Below, piece by piece: positions 32,459 to 44,199 of a stretch of 64,000 nucleotides of DNA. Where the stretch lies: positions 229,727,666-229,791,665 of the forward strand of contig NC_080571.1 in NCBI RefSeq assembly GCF_030247185.1. The letters are read 5' to 3'. Position 1 is the first letter of the stretch. Each line of letters begins with the position of its first letter. The position numbers were made by a program, and so were the translations under genes. Origin of the DNA: Malaya genurostris. Lineage: Eukaryota > Arthropoda > Insecta > Diptera > Culicidae. The notes under the pieces were generated by a model. It worked only from the letters and a program-made list of their open reading frames with translations. It was not told the DNA's origin and ran no database searches.

Positions 32459-33430
32459 ACACAAATTAACGTACATGTGATAAAGAACATCAAAACAAAG
32501 ATTGTAAAATGGATAGTCAAAGTACAACAGATCTTTTAATTTTCCTAATAAAGCTACTAGATAATTCTCCAAACTCGAAATAATTTTCCACAGAAGTTTG
32601 AACGTTTTCCACGTTTCAATACGTGCAGCTATCGACGCATTATATCCAAATAGATTTCTGTGAAAACTGTTCTGAAGTAGGGTTGAATTTCGCAGCGTTC
32701 TGTTCGGAATCCGAAAATTGACTTTGGAACGTAGCTCAGGAGCATCAATCACTCCCTTTATCAATTTTGCGATGATCAATGCCTGTTGAATTTTTCGTCG
32801 GTGTAGCAGCGTATCAATCCCTAAAAGCTGACATCTTTCCGTATATGGTGATAGATTTGCGGGGTTCGCCATGGTAAGTATCGCAGCGCCAACCGAACAA
32901 AGCATTTTTTTAACTCTTTCAATTCGTAGATTCCACGAAATTTGGTAAGACAACCAAACGCCACTGATGCATTTTTAAGAATTGGCCGGACAAGTAAACA
33001 GTACAACGCCTTCAGACAATGAGGATCATTAAAATCCTTAGCGATTTTTGAAATGAAACCCAATTGACGTAATTCCTTAGTGATTATATATGATCGATGC
33101 AAATCAAACGATAATTTTTCATCCAGCTGTACTCCTAGGTCGCTCACTTGAATAGTCCTAGTCATAACTGAGCCACCAATATTGTAGTCGAATGATACAG
33201 GACTCATTGTTCGATGAAACTTAATTACCAGACATTGTGCAAAACATTAATGAGTAATTTATTTTTGCAATACCAGTTAACGAAATGCTTAAGTTGATGT
33301 AGTCGACGACAATCCTTCACAGTTCGAACAATTAAATACAATTTCAACTCGTCCGCATACATCCGTTTCAAACCATCTTCAAAAGCAAATGAAACATCGT
33401 TGAAAAATGAAGTAAGTCCAGTTTCACTCG
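32459..33430 (-). pseudogene. CR1/Jockey-like LINE, 3' half of RT, broken
   Basis: The reverse strand from 33430 reads FAFEDGLKRMYADELKLYL; the RT site is YADE rather than YADD. It continues DCRRLHQLKHFVNWY, then FDYNIGG, DLGVQLDEKLSFDLHRSY, LRQLGFISKIAKDF and LKALYCLLVRPILKNA. After a frame change it reads RIERVKKM, LSPYTERCQLLGIDTLLHRR and FHRNLFGYNASIAAR. These are the post-RT motifs of CR1/Jockey-like LINEs, where YEDRCRLLGLxxLxxRR is diagnostic. Two frameshifts and the altered catalytic motif make it dead. It probably belongs to the same family as the antisense relic at 46976-47309. Confidence 0.65.
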
Positions 33431-34424
33431 TAAAACTCTACTAGAAATGCAGCCTTCAAATCCGCTCAAATCTATTATGTGTATAATTGTTCAAATAGGG
33501 AAATAAATAAATAAAATTTCCGGAACCAGAAGTCACAGCCATTTGATCTTCGAACTTGATCATTGTCCCAATCGCAACATTCAAGCGAGTCTAAGTTTGT
33601 TGAATTCGGTTCAGCTATCTTCGAGAATGCTGATCGAAGTCGTTGAACCTTTAATTTTTGCAACTAAACCAACAATTGGGGCCGGCAAAAGAAATTTTGT
33701 CATGAGCGCAAAATTTTCCCAGGTACACCACTGCATCCAATGTAACATATAGACAAACGAATTTGATGAATATTGAAATCAGATACAAAAATCCATATGT
33801 ACTAAAGTTTTCAAAAGAAATAAGAACTAAAAGATTTCATCCTTTTGTTGCGTCGGCATTAATACGACGGTTAAAAATTTGTATCATATGTGGTTCCGAA
33901 CAGGAAAAACCAACCTTTTAAATTCAAACCAACCAGTCTCCCATTAGACCTTTCATCTGAATCTAAGCTCATGAACGTCTGGGGTTCTTTGCTCACTACT
34001 TCCGGAGATCGGTAACCTTCGACTAACAAACTTTGTGAACAAGTCCAGTTTATAGATCCGTTCTAAGCAACTTACTCCTCTTTATAGTGTCACTTTGCAG
34101 TGTCACTGTGTATTTCTCCAGAAATTGACATTATTCCCTCTTATTACACTGTAATTCGGGAACTGGATGTAGGATGAAATTGTAGTTTATTACAATATAA
34201 GCCCATTCATCTAAGTTGCACATGTTTCACAGTTAGTTTACCCCGGCTTTGATGTGTTACAAAAGCGAGCATGTTTGTTTGCATAACAAACAGCTTACTT
34301 CATGGCAGGCTCAACAAACCATTTGCAAAAGTTGACTAACGCTTGGTACCGCAACCGTTATATTTTAAACAAATATTCTCAACAATATACATCCAAGCAG
34401 CAGTGATGCTTGGAAATCTTTAAC
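33431..34424. other. Degenerate R1 fragments and VM gene 3 upstream region
   Basis: 33520-33720 and 33930-34080 carry short R1-like blocks (CCGGAACCAGAAGTCAC, GACCTTTCATCTGAATC). The last 200 bp should hold the VM gene 3 enhancer, but no TCACGT is present there. Confidence 0.4.
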
Positions 34425-34459
34425 TATATAATATCTAGGCCGACAATCAGCGATTCAGT
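34425..34459 (+). promoter_or_regulatory. VM gene 3 core promoter
   Basis: TATATAATA at 34425-34433 and TCAGT at 34455-34459, 30 bp apart, giving a leader of about 75 nt before the ATG at 34530. Confidence 0.7.
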
Positions 34460-34529
34460 AACGATCTGAATCTCCAGTTCTCAGTTAATATTTCAAACAG
34501 ATCTCTCTTCCATCACCTCCCAAGCAAAC

Positions 34530-34763
34530 ATGAAGTTCGTCATCGCCGCTCTCTTGGTCTTTACCATCAGTCTGACCGTTGCTTATCCTGAACCCAGTTA
34601 CGGAGGTCATGACGCTCCGATTCATCCGGGACCTGCCAAGGAGTACTCGTATCCCGCCAAGGCACCGATAGTCAAGTGTGGACACAACCTCGTGATCAAC
34701 TGCAAAACCCAGGATGGCATCGTTCCGTGCAAACCCTCACACGAACACGCGCCGGCATATTGA
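34530..34763 (+). CDS. Vitelline membrane protein 15a-like (VM gene 3)
   Basis: A 77-residue secreted eggshell protein. Signal peptide about residues 1-18 (MKFVIAALLVFTISLTVA), then PEPSYGGHDAPIHPGP, KEYSYPAKAPIVK and Cys50, Cys58, Cys67 in CX7CX8C spacing. It diverges from VM genes 2 and 4 between the second and third cysteine (KTQDGIVP in place of NPHxSIxP) and in its short tail (EHAPAY). The ATG is preceded by AAAC and gives the signal peptide directly. Intronless. A plus-strand gene flanked by repeats on both sides. Confidence 0.9.
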   Translation: MKFVIAALLVFTISLTVAYPEPSYGGHDAPIHPGPAKEYSYPAKAPIVKCGHNLVINCKTQDGIVPCKPSHEHAPAY

Positions 34764-34859
34764 GGATGCGCTCGGGATAACAGGCGAAACTCCAGTATGT
34801 GATGACAAGCATAAACATTTCGGTGACACCGGTGCGTAGTGTCGTGTTTCTGTTGTTAC

Positions 34860-34865
34860 AATAAA
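34860..34865 (+). terminator. Polyadenylation signal of VM gene 3
   Basis: AATAAA about 97 bp after the stop codon, followed by a T-rich stretch. Confidence 0.65.
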
Positions 34866-35509
34866 TTTTAACTATTCGAAAAGAGCAAATTTTTTTTATT
34901 TATTTTCTATTTGATGCCGCTTAAAAGTTACCTTTGAATTTTATTTCGAGTAGTCACAAAATTAGAATTATCAAACGACTTTAGCTGAGGTTGGCTTAAA
35001 AACAAACATGGTCTTGATTTCTCGTTATCGCTGAAATAGAATAATACTTTTTGTTCTTGCACATTGTTTTAAATGTAAATGGTGTACTGATAAAAATCCA
35101 CACACACAGGGATTAAAACGAAACAATTAAAGTTAGTGTTGGCATCGTTCATTTGATTTATTTGGCTTTTCATAGGAAGGCCCAAACCTTTACCGTAATT
35201 CCTATCAAACCCGGGTAGATGTAAACAGCAAACAAAGACAAAGTAGTAACATATTTTGTTATCAAATCTTGACTTGATGTTTCTGTGTTGTCATAGTTAC
35301 ACTTGACATTTTTTTGATATTTCATCAAAGAAATCAGCAAATTTTACAATCAAAATTAGTTATGATATCTTATTTCATTACACTAGCAGCAGACAACCAT
35401 AACTGATTCGTTTTCTTTATAGCGTGTACAAAATAGAACACAGCACGCATCGTTAGTGTTGTGTTTTGTTCTTCCACGTTGTCCGCATCGGTGTTGTACA
35501 TATTGTCAT
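34866..35509. other. Gene-free stretch downstream of VM gene 3
   Basis: AT-rich, nothing recognised. Confidence 0.4.
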
Positions 35510-36070
35510 TCTATATGGCGGTTTAAAAACTTTGAAACTCATCGCCCTGTAACTGCGGAATTGGAAATCGGATCCGGAACAAATTTCACAGTAGCTTTTG
35601 AGACAATGTGAGCAAGATTTGTGAAAATCGGTTCAAACATCGATGAGAAATCGAAGTGAGTTCAATTTTTGAGTTTTTCTACACTACTTTTCGAGCTTCC
35701 GGAACAATTGTGCCGAATTAAGTTTATATGCCCACAAACTAACAAGTTCTGCAAACTAGAAGAATTTATCAGATAGTTTTATGGGATTTGTACCTGTTTT
35801 TGACCATCGTTTGTGAAAAAATACTCATGAAATTGGTAATTTTCCACTTATCACACTTTAGCTCCAGAACCGAAAGTCAGATCCGGATGAAATGTTCTAG
35901 AAATTTTTAGGAAACAATATGACCTTTCATTTAAATCTAAATTTGTGAACATCTCCATCTCCGAGAAAAGTGAGTGTATATATTTGTTACATACACACAG
36001 ACATTTGCTCAGTTCGCCGAATCCGATTTTCACAGTGACTACATAGCCTTCATACAAAAAAAGGGAAAAA
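35510..36070 (-). repeat. R1 fragment, reverse
   Basis: Internal R1 blocks (GAAATCGAAGTGAGTTCA, CCAGAACCGAAAGTCAG) ending at a degenerate CTTCATACAAAAAAAGGGAAAA. Confidence 0.5.
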
Positions 36071-36074
36071 CCTT

Positions 36075-36345
36075 TTGTAACCCACCTAGTGGTGCTATGT
36101 TTCCTTTCTTATACGATTTATGTTTTCATCAATATTACTAATAGATTCTTCGAAAAAATATTCCTTAAATGAAGTTAATAGGGATTCTTCGTTTTTTGAA
36201 TTTTCGCTCTATATGATGGCTTAAAACTTTAAAGATATCTCAATCTGCTGTTCCGCAACCGGAAGTCGGATCCGAACAAAGGTCAAAAGAAGTGTATTTT
36301 TAACCCTTCCCCTTGAGTCGAATTGTATATTAGAAAGGCAAAAAT
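36075..36345 (-). repeat. Short R1 copy, both ends, reverse
   Basis: Opens with CCACCTAGTGGTGCTATGTT and closes with GTATATTAGAAAGGCAAAAA within 270 bp, so the internal modules are largely deleted. Confidence 0.5.
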
Positions 36346-36526
36346 ACCGATTTCTTAGGCAAAAATTAACGGATTTGAACAATGTACGGTTTGTTGAATA
36401 GATATTATGTAGATATATCGATGTTCTGAAGGACATTTTGTTCACCAAACTTTGTCGCCGAGCTGAATCGATTGGTATACGAAACACGCAAAATTTTTCC
36501 TAAATTTGAGCGAATTCTATACCTTT

Positions 36527-37375
36527 TTGCCTTTCTCACATAGAAAGGTTATGCATTCACTGTGAAAATTGACTTTTGAACCGAGGCCCGGAGGGCCGAG
36601 TGTCATATACCATTCGACTCAGTTCGTCGAGTACGCAAAATGTCTGTGTGTGTGTGTATGTGCGTATGTGTGTATGTAACGTTTTTTTACACTAACTTTT
36701 CTCAGAGATGGCTGAACCGATTTTCACAAACTTAGATTCAAATGAAAGGTCTTGTGGTCCCATACAAAATTCCTGAATATCATTTGAATCCGACTTCCGG
36801 TTTCGGAATTATGGGGTAAAATGTGCAGAATAGTGTGAAAATAAGTGCACTAACTTTTCTCAGAGATGGCTGAACCGATTTTCACAAACTTGGATTCAAA
36901 TGAAAGGTCTTGAGGCCCCCTAAAAAATTCCTGAATATTATTTGGATCCGACTTCCGGTTCAGGAGTTATGGGGTAAAATGTTCAAAAATAATAAAATAT
37001 ATGTTCTAACTTTTCTCATAGATGGCGCGACCGATTTTCCCAAACTTAGGTTGAAATGAAAGGATCTGGTCCCATACGTAATTCCTGAATTTCATGCGGA
37101 TCCGACTTCCGGATCCGGAAATATAGGGTAAAGTGGGTTAAAAATAATATACCATCACTGAAAATGGGGAAAAAACAGAAAAAAAAATTTCTAAATCGAC
37201 CACAAAAGTTTTCCAATTGATAGTTTTTATCATTAGACGGTCAAACAAACCGATTTCGGTTATTCTTTTAAAAATTGAAGAAAATTATTTTTAAGAACAC
37301 CACAGTATTATATATGATAGTATGATTGATATGAGAAAGGCATCATTACACCACTAGGTGGATTAGGTGGATTTT
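36527..37375 (+). repeat. R1 copy, forward, three internal modules
   Basis: Starts TTTGCCTTTCTCACATAGAA, ends CACCACTAGGTGGATTAGG. Three tandem copies of the ~157-bp module start CTAACTTTTCTC at about 36692, 36850 and 37006; the copy at 29705 has two. Each module carries GATGGCTGAACCGATTTTCA and TCCGACTTCCGG. Confidence 0.75.
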
Positions 37376-37631
37376 TTAACTTTTCTATCAGATTACGACT
37401 CAGATTACCACTAAATTTTTTCAAAGGTCGTCTTGATTTTGAAACGTTTAAGCTCGTTTGTAAGCTATTTCAGAATTGTGGATCAATTTCGAAGATCAAA
37501 TGGCTGTCACTTCTGGGTCCGGAAACTTTATGGTATAAGTGACGTAACCGTCAAAATGGATTGATTTTTGCCGCTCAATTTTCTCGGAAATGGCAGAACC
37601 GATTTCTACAAGTGTAGGCTCATTTGAAGGG
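37376..37631 (+). repeat. R1-subtype fragment
   Basis: CTCAATTTTCTCGGAAATGG and the GGCTCATTTGAAGG block seen also at 55670-55720 and 56360-56410. It is split by the element candidate that follows and resumes at about 39311. Confidence 0.4.
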
Positions 37632-37633
37632 TA

Positions 37634-39308
37634 CACTCAAAAAAATCCACACGTTAATCTTATGTGAAAAATCACGTAGATACCAAAAAATGGCTTTATC
37701 ATCAGGGTTCACGTGATGTTCTTACCAACCAGCGGATCAAGTTGGAATATGAAATGAACCATATGTCAGAATTATTGCTGTTGTCACATATATTTTATGT
37801 GTCACGTACTAACTTGAATTCATTTAGTCATGTTCATTTTGTGCTCGCAATATGGCGTCAGTTGAAAAACCTAGAACAAACAACATAGGCCAAATCCCTT
37901 TTGACCCTTCTACGGTATTTATTACAGTGATTTTAGGGTAAATTGCTCATTGATTTTATCGACAGTTATGAAGTCTAGCTAATTTTTATTTTACTTTCAT
38001 ATCTAATACTAATATCAAGCAGAAGTATACTTTATAATCACATGTACCATTTATTGAGTTTACTAAATGGCTCTGCGAATCCAATCCTAAACAACTTATT
38101 TGCATGAACAATTGGCGAATTATGCGAATTCTGTGCACCAAAAATACGGAACTGAAACACAATTCAATTTTGTTTTTTTTTTCTACAGCGGTGTTCAAAA
38201 GGCAAAACCTCTAGATTGTGTTCCAGCACATCAATCGCATCTTGAACTACTAATTCCAGCTGAAGGCATTCCTTAAAGGGAACAATGTTTGCTTCAGTTT
38301 AGCTGCTCCGGAGAAAGGATCAGATCATACATTTAGAACAATGCATTCTGTATTTCTGATATTTTTCACCAGTGATTCAACAGAAACGAATTTAAAAGTA
38401 AAATTTGCTGAATATCTGCGTGCAAGCAAAATTTATCGCAATGTTATGTCCAACAGACTATGTACTCTATTAGTTTTTAGTACCAATATACATTACTAAG
38501 ATTCAATATAGAACTTTATAGTAACAAATAATTATTGCAAATGTCCGTGTGTGTGTGTGTGTGTTTGTATGTGTGTTGTCAACTAAGAGGTCGAGATCTC
38601 AGAGATGGCTGGACCGATTTTGATCAAACTGGTCGCAAATGAAAGGTCACCCCGTCACACTGAACGCTATTGAATGGTTTTGAGATCGGATGTTTACTTT
38701 TTGAGTTATACGAAGTTTTATGTCAAAATGTTTAGTTTTTTGACAGTATCTGTCACAATTGACCTAGAAAACAGAATATGTTTTCAGACATAGATTCCGC
38801 ACGGTAATAGCTATCCAGCAAGCCATAGATTGTCAAAATCCGTCCATTTTTAACGGAATTCAAACACTTTTGTCGATCTTGTTTTTTGACTTTCAACCCG
38901 AATAATGTTATGCTTCAATAAAGAGCATTAACAAACACACTTTCCAATTTCACATACCTGAAGATGCCTTTGAAAACAATAATTTGGTATTTGATTTTGA
39001 AAAGACGGAAAAAAATAAATTTGAGAACGTTCCTAAGTAATTCCTATTTAAACTGTGTAAAGTTTTTACTCAAAAATTAATTACAATAATGTGACTATTA
39101 TGTAAAATTCTGGTAAAATCTAAGTTCAGATGATATAAATTTTAAAGTACAAAGTTTTCACAAAATTATTCTATAGAATCTACGAAAAAAGTGACGTAGA
39201 TATTACGTGATACAAATGTGGACTAAGAGTTCATGAGTTCATTATGTGCTATCTATACTTCACATAAGTATTATAAGAAAAGTTCGATGGATAAAAATCA
39301 CAAGAGTG
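37634..39308. mobile_element. Candidate ~1.7-kb element with CACTC ends
   Basis: CACTC at 37634 and GAGTG at 39304-39308 are flanked on the outside by TA (37632-37633, 39309-39310). Inside each end CTTATGTGAA and a TCACGTAR block occur in inverted order. An R3 block sits in its middle (38540-38900). No transposase. Ends are short, so tentative. Confidence 0.35.
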
Positions 39309-39310
39309 TA

Positions 39311-39771
39311 TCAATGTTTATCAAACTTGGAAGGGTTATGGCGAACATTTCCAGTTCGAGAGATGTAATCTTATATTTGACGTAACCGGCAAAATTTCTC
39401 GGAAATGAAAGATTCGATTTCGAAACACTTAGACTGCGGAGACATTTTGGTACAATGATCGTTTTCACAATTTAAATAAGATATTGTTACCTTTAGTGAA
39501 TAATAACTCAACTAAAAACTATTTCTATTTTAAATATTCGTTACAATAAGTAATTGATCAGAACAACTTGAAAAAACAATTTGTTGCTTCTCAATAATCG
39601 AAACAAATGAACAAAAAGCTAACACAGCAATGAATGGAGCGCTGTCCGTGCGCCGCTTGCACCCTGGGACGCATAGCCATACGCTACAACTCCAGGCACT
39701 CATGCAATAGTTTCGGACAAATCTTCCATTCCGGTGTTATACTAACTGACTGACCAGAATTCATAAATAAA
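39311..39771. other. Repeat remnants, no gene
   Basis: 39340-39440 resembles 55915-56010 (GGCGAACATTTCC, GTAATCTTATATTTGACGTA). The tract CTGACTGACCAGAATTCATA near 39745 is inverted at about 63797-63816. Confidence 0.4.
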
Positions 39772-40485
39772 AACGTGTTTAATCCACCTAGCAGTGAGAT
39801 GATACCTTTTTTAGTCAATCCGTGTGTTTTTTACATGAATATTCTTCGGTGTTTAAGTTTTCATGACATTATTATTTTTTAGTTTTTTTTTTTTGAGATT
39901 TTAATCACTCATTACTCAAAACTGCAAATCGGATCGAATTTGAATTTAATAGTGTGATAATCGATTAAACATGCCTTGATATGTCGAAGTAAGTTCTACT
40001 TTAGAGTTTACGGTAATTTAAGGTACTTCCAGAGCCGGTATTCAGGAACCAGCATACCCCAAACCGATTCGTATGGCCATATGACCAATAAATTACAACA
40101 GTTTTGAGTCCAACTTCGAAGCTTAACGGGATTGTCATCTTCTATATCGGTTTGAATTTTAAAAATTCATCATCATGTAATTCGAGAATCGGAAGCCATA
40201 ATTGGATAAAATTAATTAATTTTGTATGGGACTATAAGTTTATTTTAATTTGAATTTTTGTTTCTGAAATTCGATTTGGCTTTTTTTGAGAAAACGATTG
40301 AGCTTTGAGAAGCTATTTGATACTGGAACCGGAATTCTAAAATTGGTATGACCAAAGTCAGATAAATTCACCTGAGTAGACATCTTTAAGAAATCATAGC
40401 ACGAATAGAATTTTAGGTGCCTTCTGAATCGAAAACTGAATACCACTAAAACTGGAAAAAAATTATTTGGTCCAAATCTGCTAAC
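39772..40485 (-). repeat. R1 copy, reverse, split by hAT element 1
   Basis: Opens with GTTTAATCCACCTAGCAGTG and is interrupted after CTGCTAAC (40478-40485) by a 2,994-bp element. It continues at 43488 (CCGATAAAC...) to about 44100. Confidence 0.65.
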
Positions 40486-40664
40486 CAGTGCTGTAGTTGC
40501 GGTTAGTCACAGTTAGTCAGTGACTAACCAGCTCATAAAACTTCAACTTCTCAGGAATCGAGAAAATTTGTTTTTGGAAATTTTGATAATGACTGATTCA
40601 AGTAACCACGAAGTGTGCGAAAGCATTAACACCTATTGAGATATCGAATCGTTTTTTATATATT

Positions 40665-41340
40665 AGCTAAATACATAACATCTTGTAAGAATAATTAGAA
40701 AGGGCGCCTTAGGAATGTTTCTTGGGCACAGAATCACGATAGGAGAAATGAAAAGAGCGCCCATTAATTTATTCCAGGGCGCAGAGTGAAAGTATTTGAT
40801 ACATCAAATGATCCAACTGAGGGTGCAAACCATTATTTATTTTTAAGTTAAATAAATAACATCTTGTAAAGATAATTTGAAAGGGCGCCTTATAACTGAT
40901 TCCAGGGCGCAGAATCACGATAGAAGAAAAGAGAAGAACACCCATATAATTGCTCCTAAGGCTTAGGTTGAAAGTATTTTAAAATACATGAAATAATCCT
41001 AGTGAGGGCGCAAATCATTATTTATTTTCAAGCTAAATAAATAATATTTTGTAGGTAAAAATTGAAGAGGATGCCTTAGGATTGATTCCAGGGCGCAGAA
41101 TCACGATAGGAGAAATGAAAAGGGCGCCCATATAATTTATTCCAGGGCACAGGGTGAAAGTATTTTAATTACATCAAATAATTCTACAGAGGGCGCGAAT
41201 CATTATTTATTTTCAAGCTAAATAAAAAACATAAGTAAGGAGTGTCTTAGGATTGATATCAGGATGCAAAACGAATTTTGTTTACCTAATACTGCAAAGC
41301 TTTCGAAAGCATACATGGAGCGCAAATTCTTTATTTTTGA
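40665..41340 (+). repeat. 182-bp tandem repeat inside hAT element 1
   Basis: About 3.5 units starting at TAACATCTTGT-like positions 40677, 40858, 41041 and about 41225. Each carries AGGGCGCC, CCAGGGCGCAGAATCACGAT and AATCATTATTTATTTT. GGCGCCCC recurs inverted near the right end of the element (43415), so the GGGCGC word may be a subterminal transposase site (inference). Confidence 0.75.
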
Positions 41341-42470
41341 GTTATATAAATAGATTTTTGGGAGAAAGCAATGATTAAGTCAGCTTTGACCAGTGCTGCC
41401 TTAACAACAATTTTTATAACATTTATTATATTCAAACATAAAATATACTAGCATTTATAACTGTCTGTAATCTTCATCAACAGCTTTTAATAGTTTCAAG
41501 TTGACTCTATTGAAAAATTGGACAATAATAAAGTTTTGAGCTAGAAATGATAAGGCTCAATAATTTTGAACAAGGTGAATTTTTATGATTACTGGAATCT
41601 TTTCTTCAAACTCGGTCTTGTTTAGTAAAGCTCGGTATAGTAGAATTAATTTCCACATGAATTCAGCTGTTGGAGATTTCTTTAGTATTTTCCTATTTCT
41701 TATATGCATCTGAGATAAGACTTTATGAGATTTTATCATTTTGAATAAATACCGACTGAATACATAGTGAGGTAGTTCACCTTTCGATAACATTCACAAA
41801 ATACTGGAAGCCTATTCTTTTTAATATAAAGAAAGCCAACCAATACAGAAAATATTATACGTTCTACTTCTAATCATTCTCATCAGCTTAAAATGTCAGT
41901 TTTTCACCATATGATGCATTGAATGCTTAAACTTGCCCATGGAGAAAATGCGGTAAAAACGAGAAATAATTCATTCTCGTTATTGGGAAGCTCAGTGGAT
42001 ATTCGGAGCAATCAATTCAAACAGTTTTTGATAAAAAGAAAAACTGTTGAAAAAAACAATCACTTACTACCCAACCATCAGAAAATTCAAAAAGAGTTTC
42101 AGTAAGTAAAATTAGATAAGGTTTTCATTCCATGTCAAAAATAGCTAAATATGTAGCTGAAAGTGTAAGAATATATGTAAATATATAAACATTCCAAGTT
42201 ATTATTTATTTATATGTAACTTAGCAAAATGAGTTATCTTGTAAGATGTAAAATGATTCACCTGCACTAGTTTAACAGAGATAGCACCGCACTTTCCTCC
42301 CAGTACTAGTGTCGATGTCTGTTACTATGTTAGGAAATTTTTAATATTGTGAAATAAATGGAATTTATTTTGTTCAAAAGCTATCCACTAAGCGCTGAAA
42401 TAAGCATTTTCTTCTGAATATCTGATATTCGTGGTTATCGATTACCCAATTTGCTTACACAGCTCGAAAA

Positions 42471-42971
42471 AATCTTGTGATTTTACGTCTCATAAGATGC
42501 ACATAAATGGAGCGTCGTACATTTAATACGTATTTATATTCAAGAACATGGAAAATTGTGTGATTTGAATATTACATGGATTGAAATCAAATCGGAAAAA
42601 ACCAAAAGATCGATAGAAATGCGCGGACTTGAACTGAGAAACATTAGACTACAAGCACGCCATTTGATGGATTGAGCCACAGATGCTCATATTTCCATAG
42701 TAAATAATTGATACATATAAATCCATACATCGGCACCTAGTAGCCGAATTGAATATTGCGTCATTGAACAAGTTAAGTATACTTAACTTGTCCAATGACG
42801 CAATATTAAATTTGTACAGAATTTTACAAGCTCCGAGTGTAATGTGCACTCGGCTACCAAGTGCCCATGTAATTTTCAAATTACACAATTTTCCATGTTC
42901 TTGAATATAAATTCGTGTGAAATACGACGCTCCATTTATGTTCATCTTATGAGATGTAAAATCACAAGATT
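42471..42971. repeat. Inverted-dimer repeat with tRNA-like segment
   Basis: Arms starting AATCTTGTGATTTTACGTCT at 42471 and its complement ending 42971 pair through ATAAATGGAGCGTCGTA. A perfect small palindrome (AAGTTAAGTATACTTAACTT) lies at 42770-42789. The left arm, but not the right, carries a tRNA-like segment on the reverse strand (about 42612-42685: GTGGCTCAATCC, then GTTCAAGTCC). A monomer of the same family lies at 53880-54240. Confidence 0.6.
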
Positions 42972-43487
42972 CAATAGAATATTTCGCAACTTTCGCAGCA
43001 AGTTCAATACAATCAAAAGCCTGGATATATAACAAAACTCAGTTTTGAAAAAGTAGATTTTGCATTCTATCTAACAATCACACAATCGGAACAATTATTT
43101 GAAAAAAATAATAAATACAGAAAGTGAAAATATTGACACCTGGGTACTTAGAAACATTCAGATTATGATAACACATTATGTCGGTTGCAAATGAGTCTGC
43201 ATGGTTGATTTGTGTGGCAATTCTAGAGCTTCAGGAAACTTAAGGAAGAGTTAAAATGGAGTTTTTGAGGAAAATACGGTGCCCCGCTCGCATCAAATAA
43301 GTCTGATGCTAGAACTACATAACTGTTGTATACAAAAATACGAAGATGAAGAAACAACAAACCCCGTTATAAAAATCTAACTTCAGTCAATTGCAATGCG
43401 CCCCTGTACCACGGAAATCAAGGCGCCCCATCAACAAAGTCAACGACTAACCAATGAAATCTGAACAACTACAGCACTGCTGCTAAC

Positions 43488-44100
43488 CCGATAAACTTGA
43501 TTTATTTATGTGAAATAGACATTTTTATACTAATCACCCTGTATCTCCGAAACCGGAAGTTGGATTTGACTGGAAAACAAGATGTTTTATAGAATCTTAA
43601 AACTTTTCATTTGAATCTAAGATGATTCTTAGATTTCATTTGAATCTTAGATTTTTTCAGCCATCTACGAGAAAAATGAGTTACACAATTTTGATTTCGT
43701 TTCACATATCATCCTGTAGTTCCGGAACCAGAGGTCGGAACCAAACATAATTCAGGAACTTTGTTTGGGAGTATACGAATTTTCATATGAATCTGAGTTT
43801 GTAGAAAACGGTTGAGTCATCTCCAAAAAAAATGAGTGAAATTATTTGTCACACATGCATTTGCTGATCTCGACGAACTGATTCGAATGGTTTATGGATG
43901 TTATGTTTTTCCAGCATTTAGTGCTGTAAGTAGTTTAAAACAATAAAATTAAAAAAAATTCGGCCGTCATCTGGTTTATATATGTCATATTCGAACGATT
44001 ATGTTGCCAAAAACGAGCCGTGCTAAAATCGGTCCGAGGCTAAATGTCATGAAAAAGGATGCTGTACACGATCTTTTTGGTACTTACAAACAATTGTATG
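43488..44100 (-). repeat. R1 copy continued after hAT element 1
   Basis: CTCCGAAACCGGAAGTTGG and GTAGTTCCGGAACCAGAGGT blocks, then the GTTGCCAAAAACGAGC segment matching the start of the window in reverse. Confidence 0.55.
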
Positions 44101-44199
44101 TAACAGTATAAAAAATCGTGCTTTTCGTTGCTCCCAAGCATTTCTTTATCATATAGCGCTCAAAACTTCTACTACTGGAATAGGGGGAAAAGTCGTTTA

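Larger units (their letters stand above)
40486..43479. mobile_element. hAT element 1, 2,994 bp, non-autonomous
   Basis: 14-bp inverted ends CAGTGCTGTAGTTG (40486-40499) and CAACTACAGCACTG (43466-43479) are flanked by a perfect 8-bp direct duplication CTGCTAAC (40478-40485 and 43480-43487). An 8-bp duplication and CAGTG ends are the hAT hallmark. The left part holds a 182-bp tandem repeat, the right part a nested fold-back repeat. No transposase domain is recognised; the two short frames at 41557-41793 (-) and 41923-42105 (+) are not identifiable. Confidence 0.85.

Noticed and set aside
40660..41340. CRISPR-like array
   Set aside because: Units are about 182 bp, direct and diverged, without uniform spacers, in a eukaryotic transposon.
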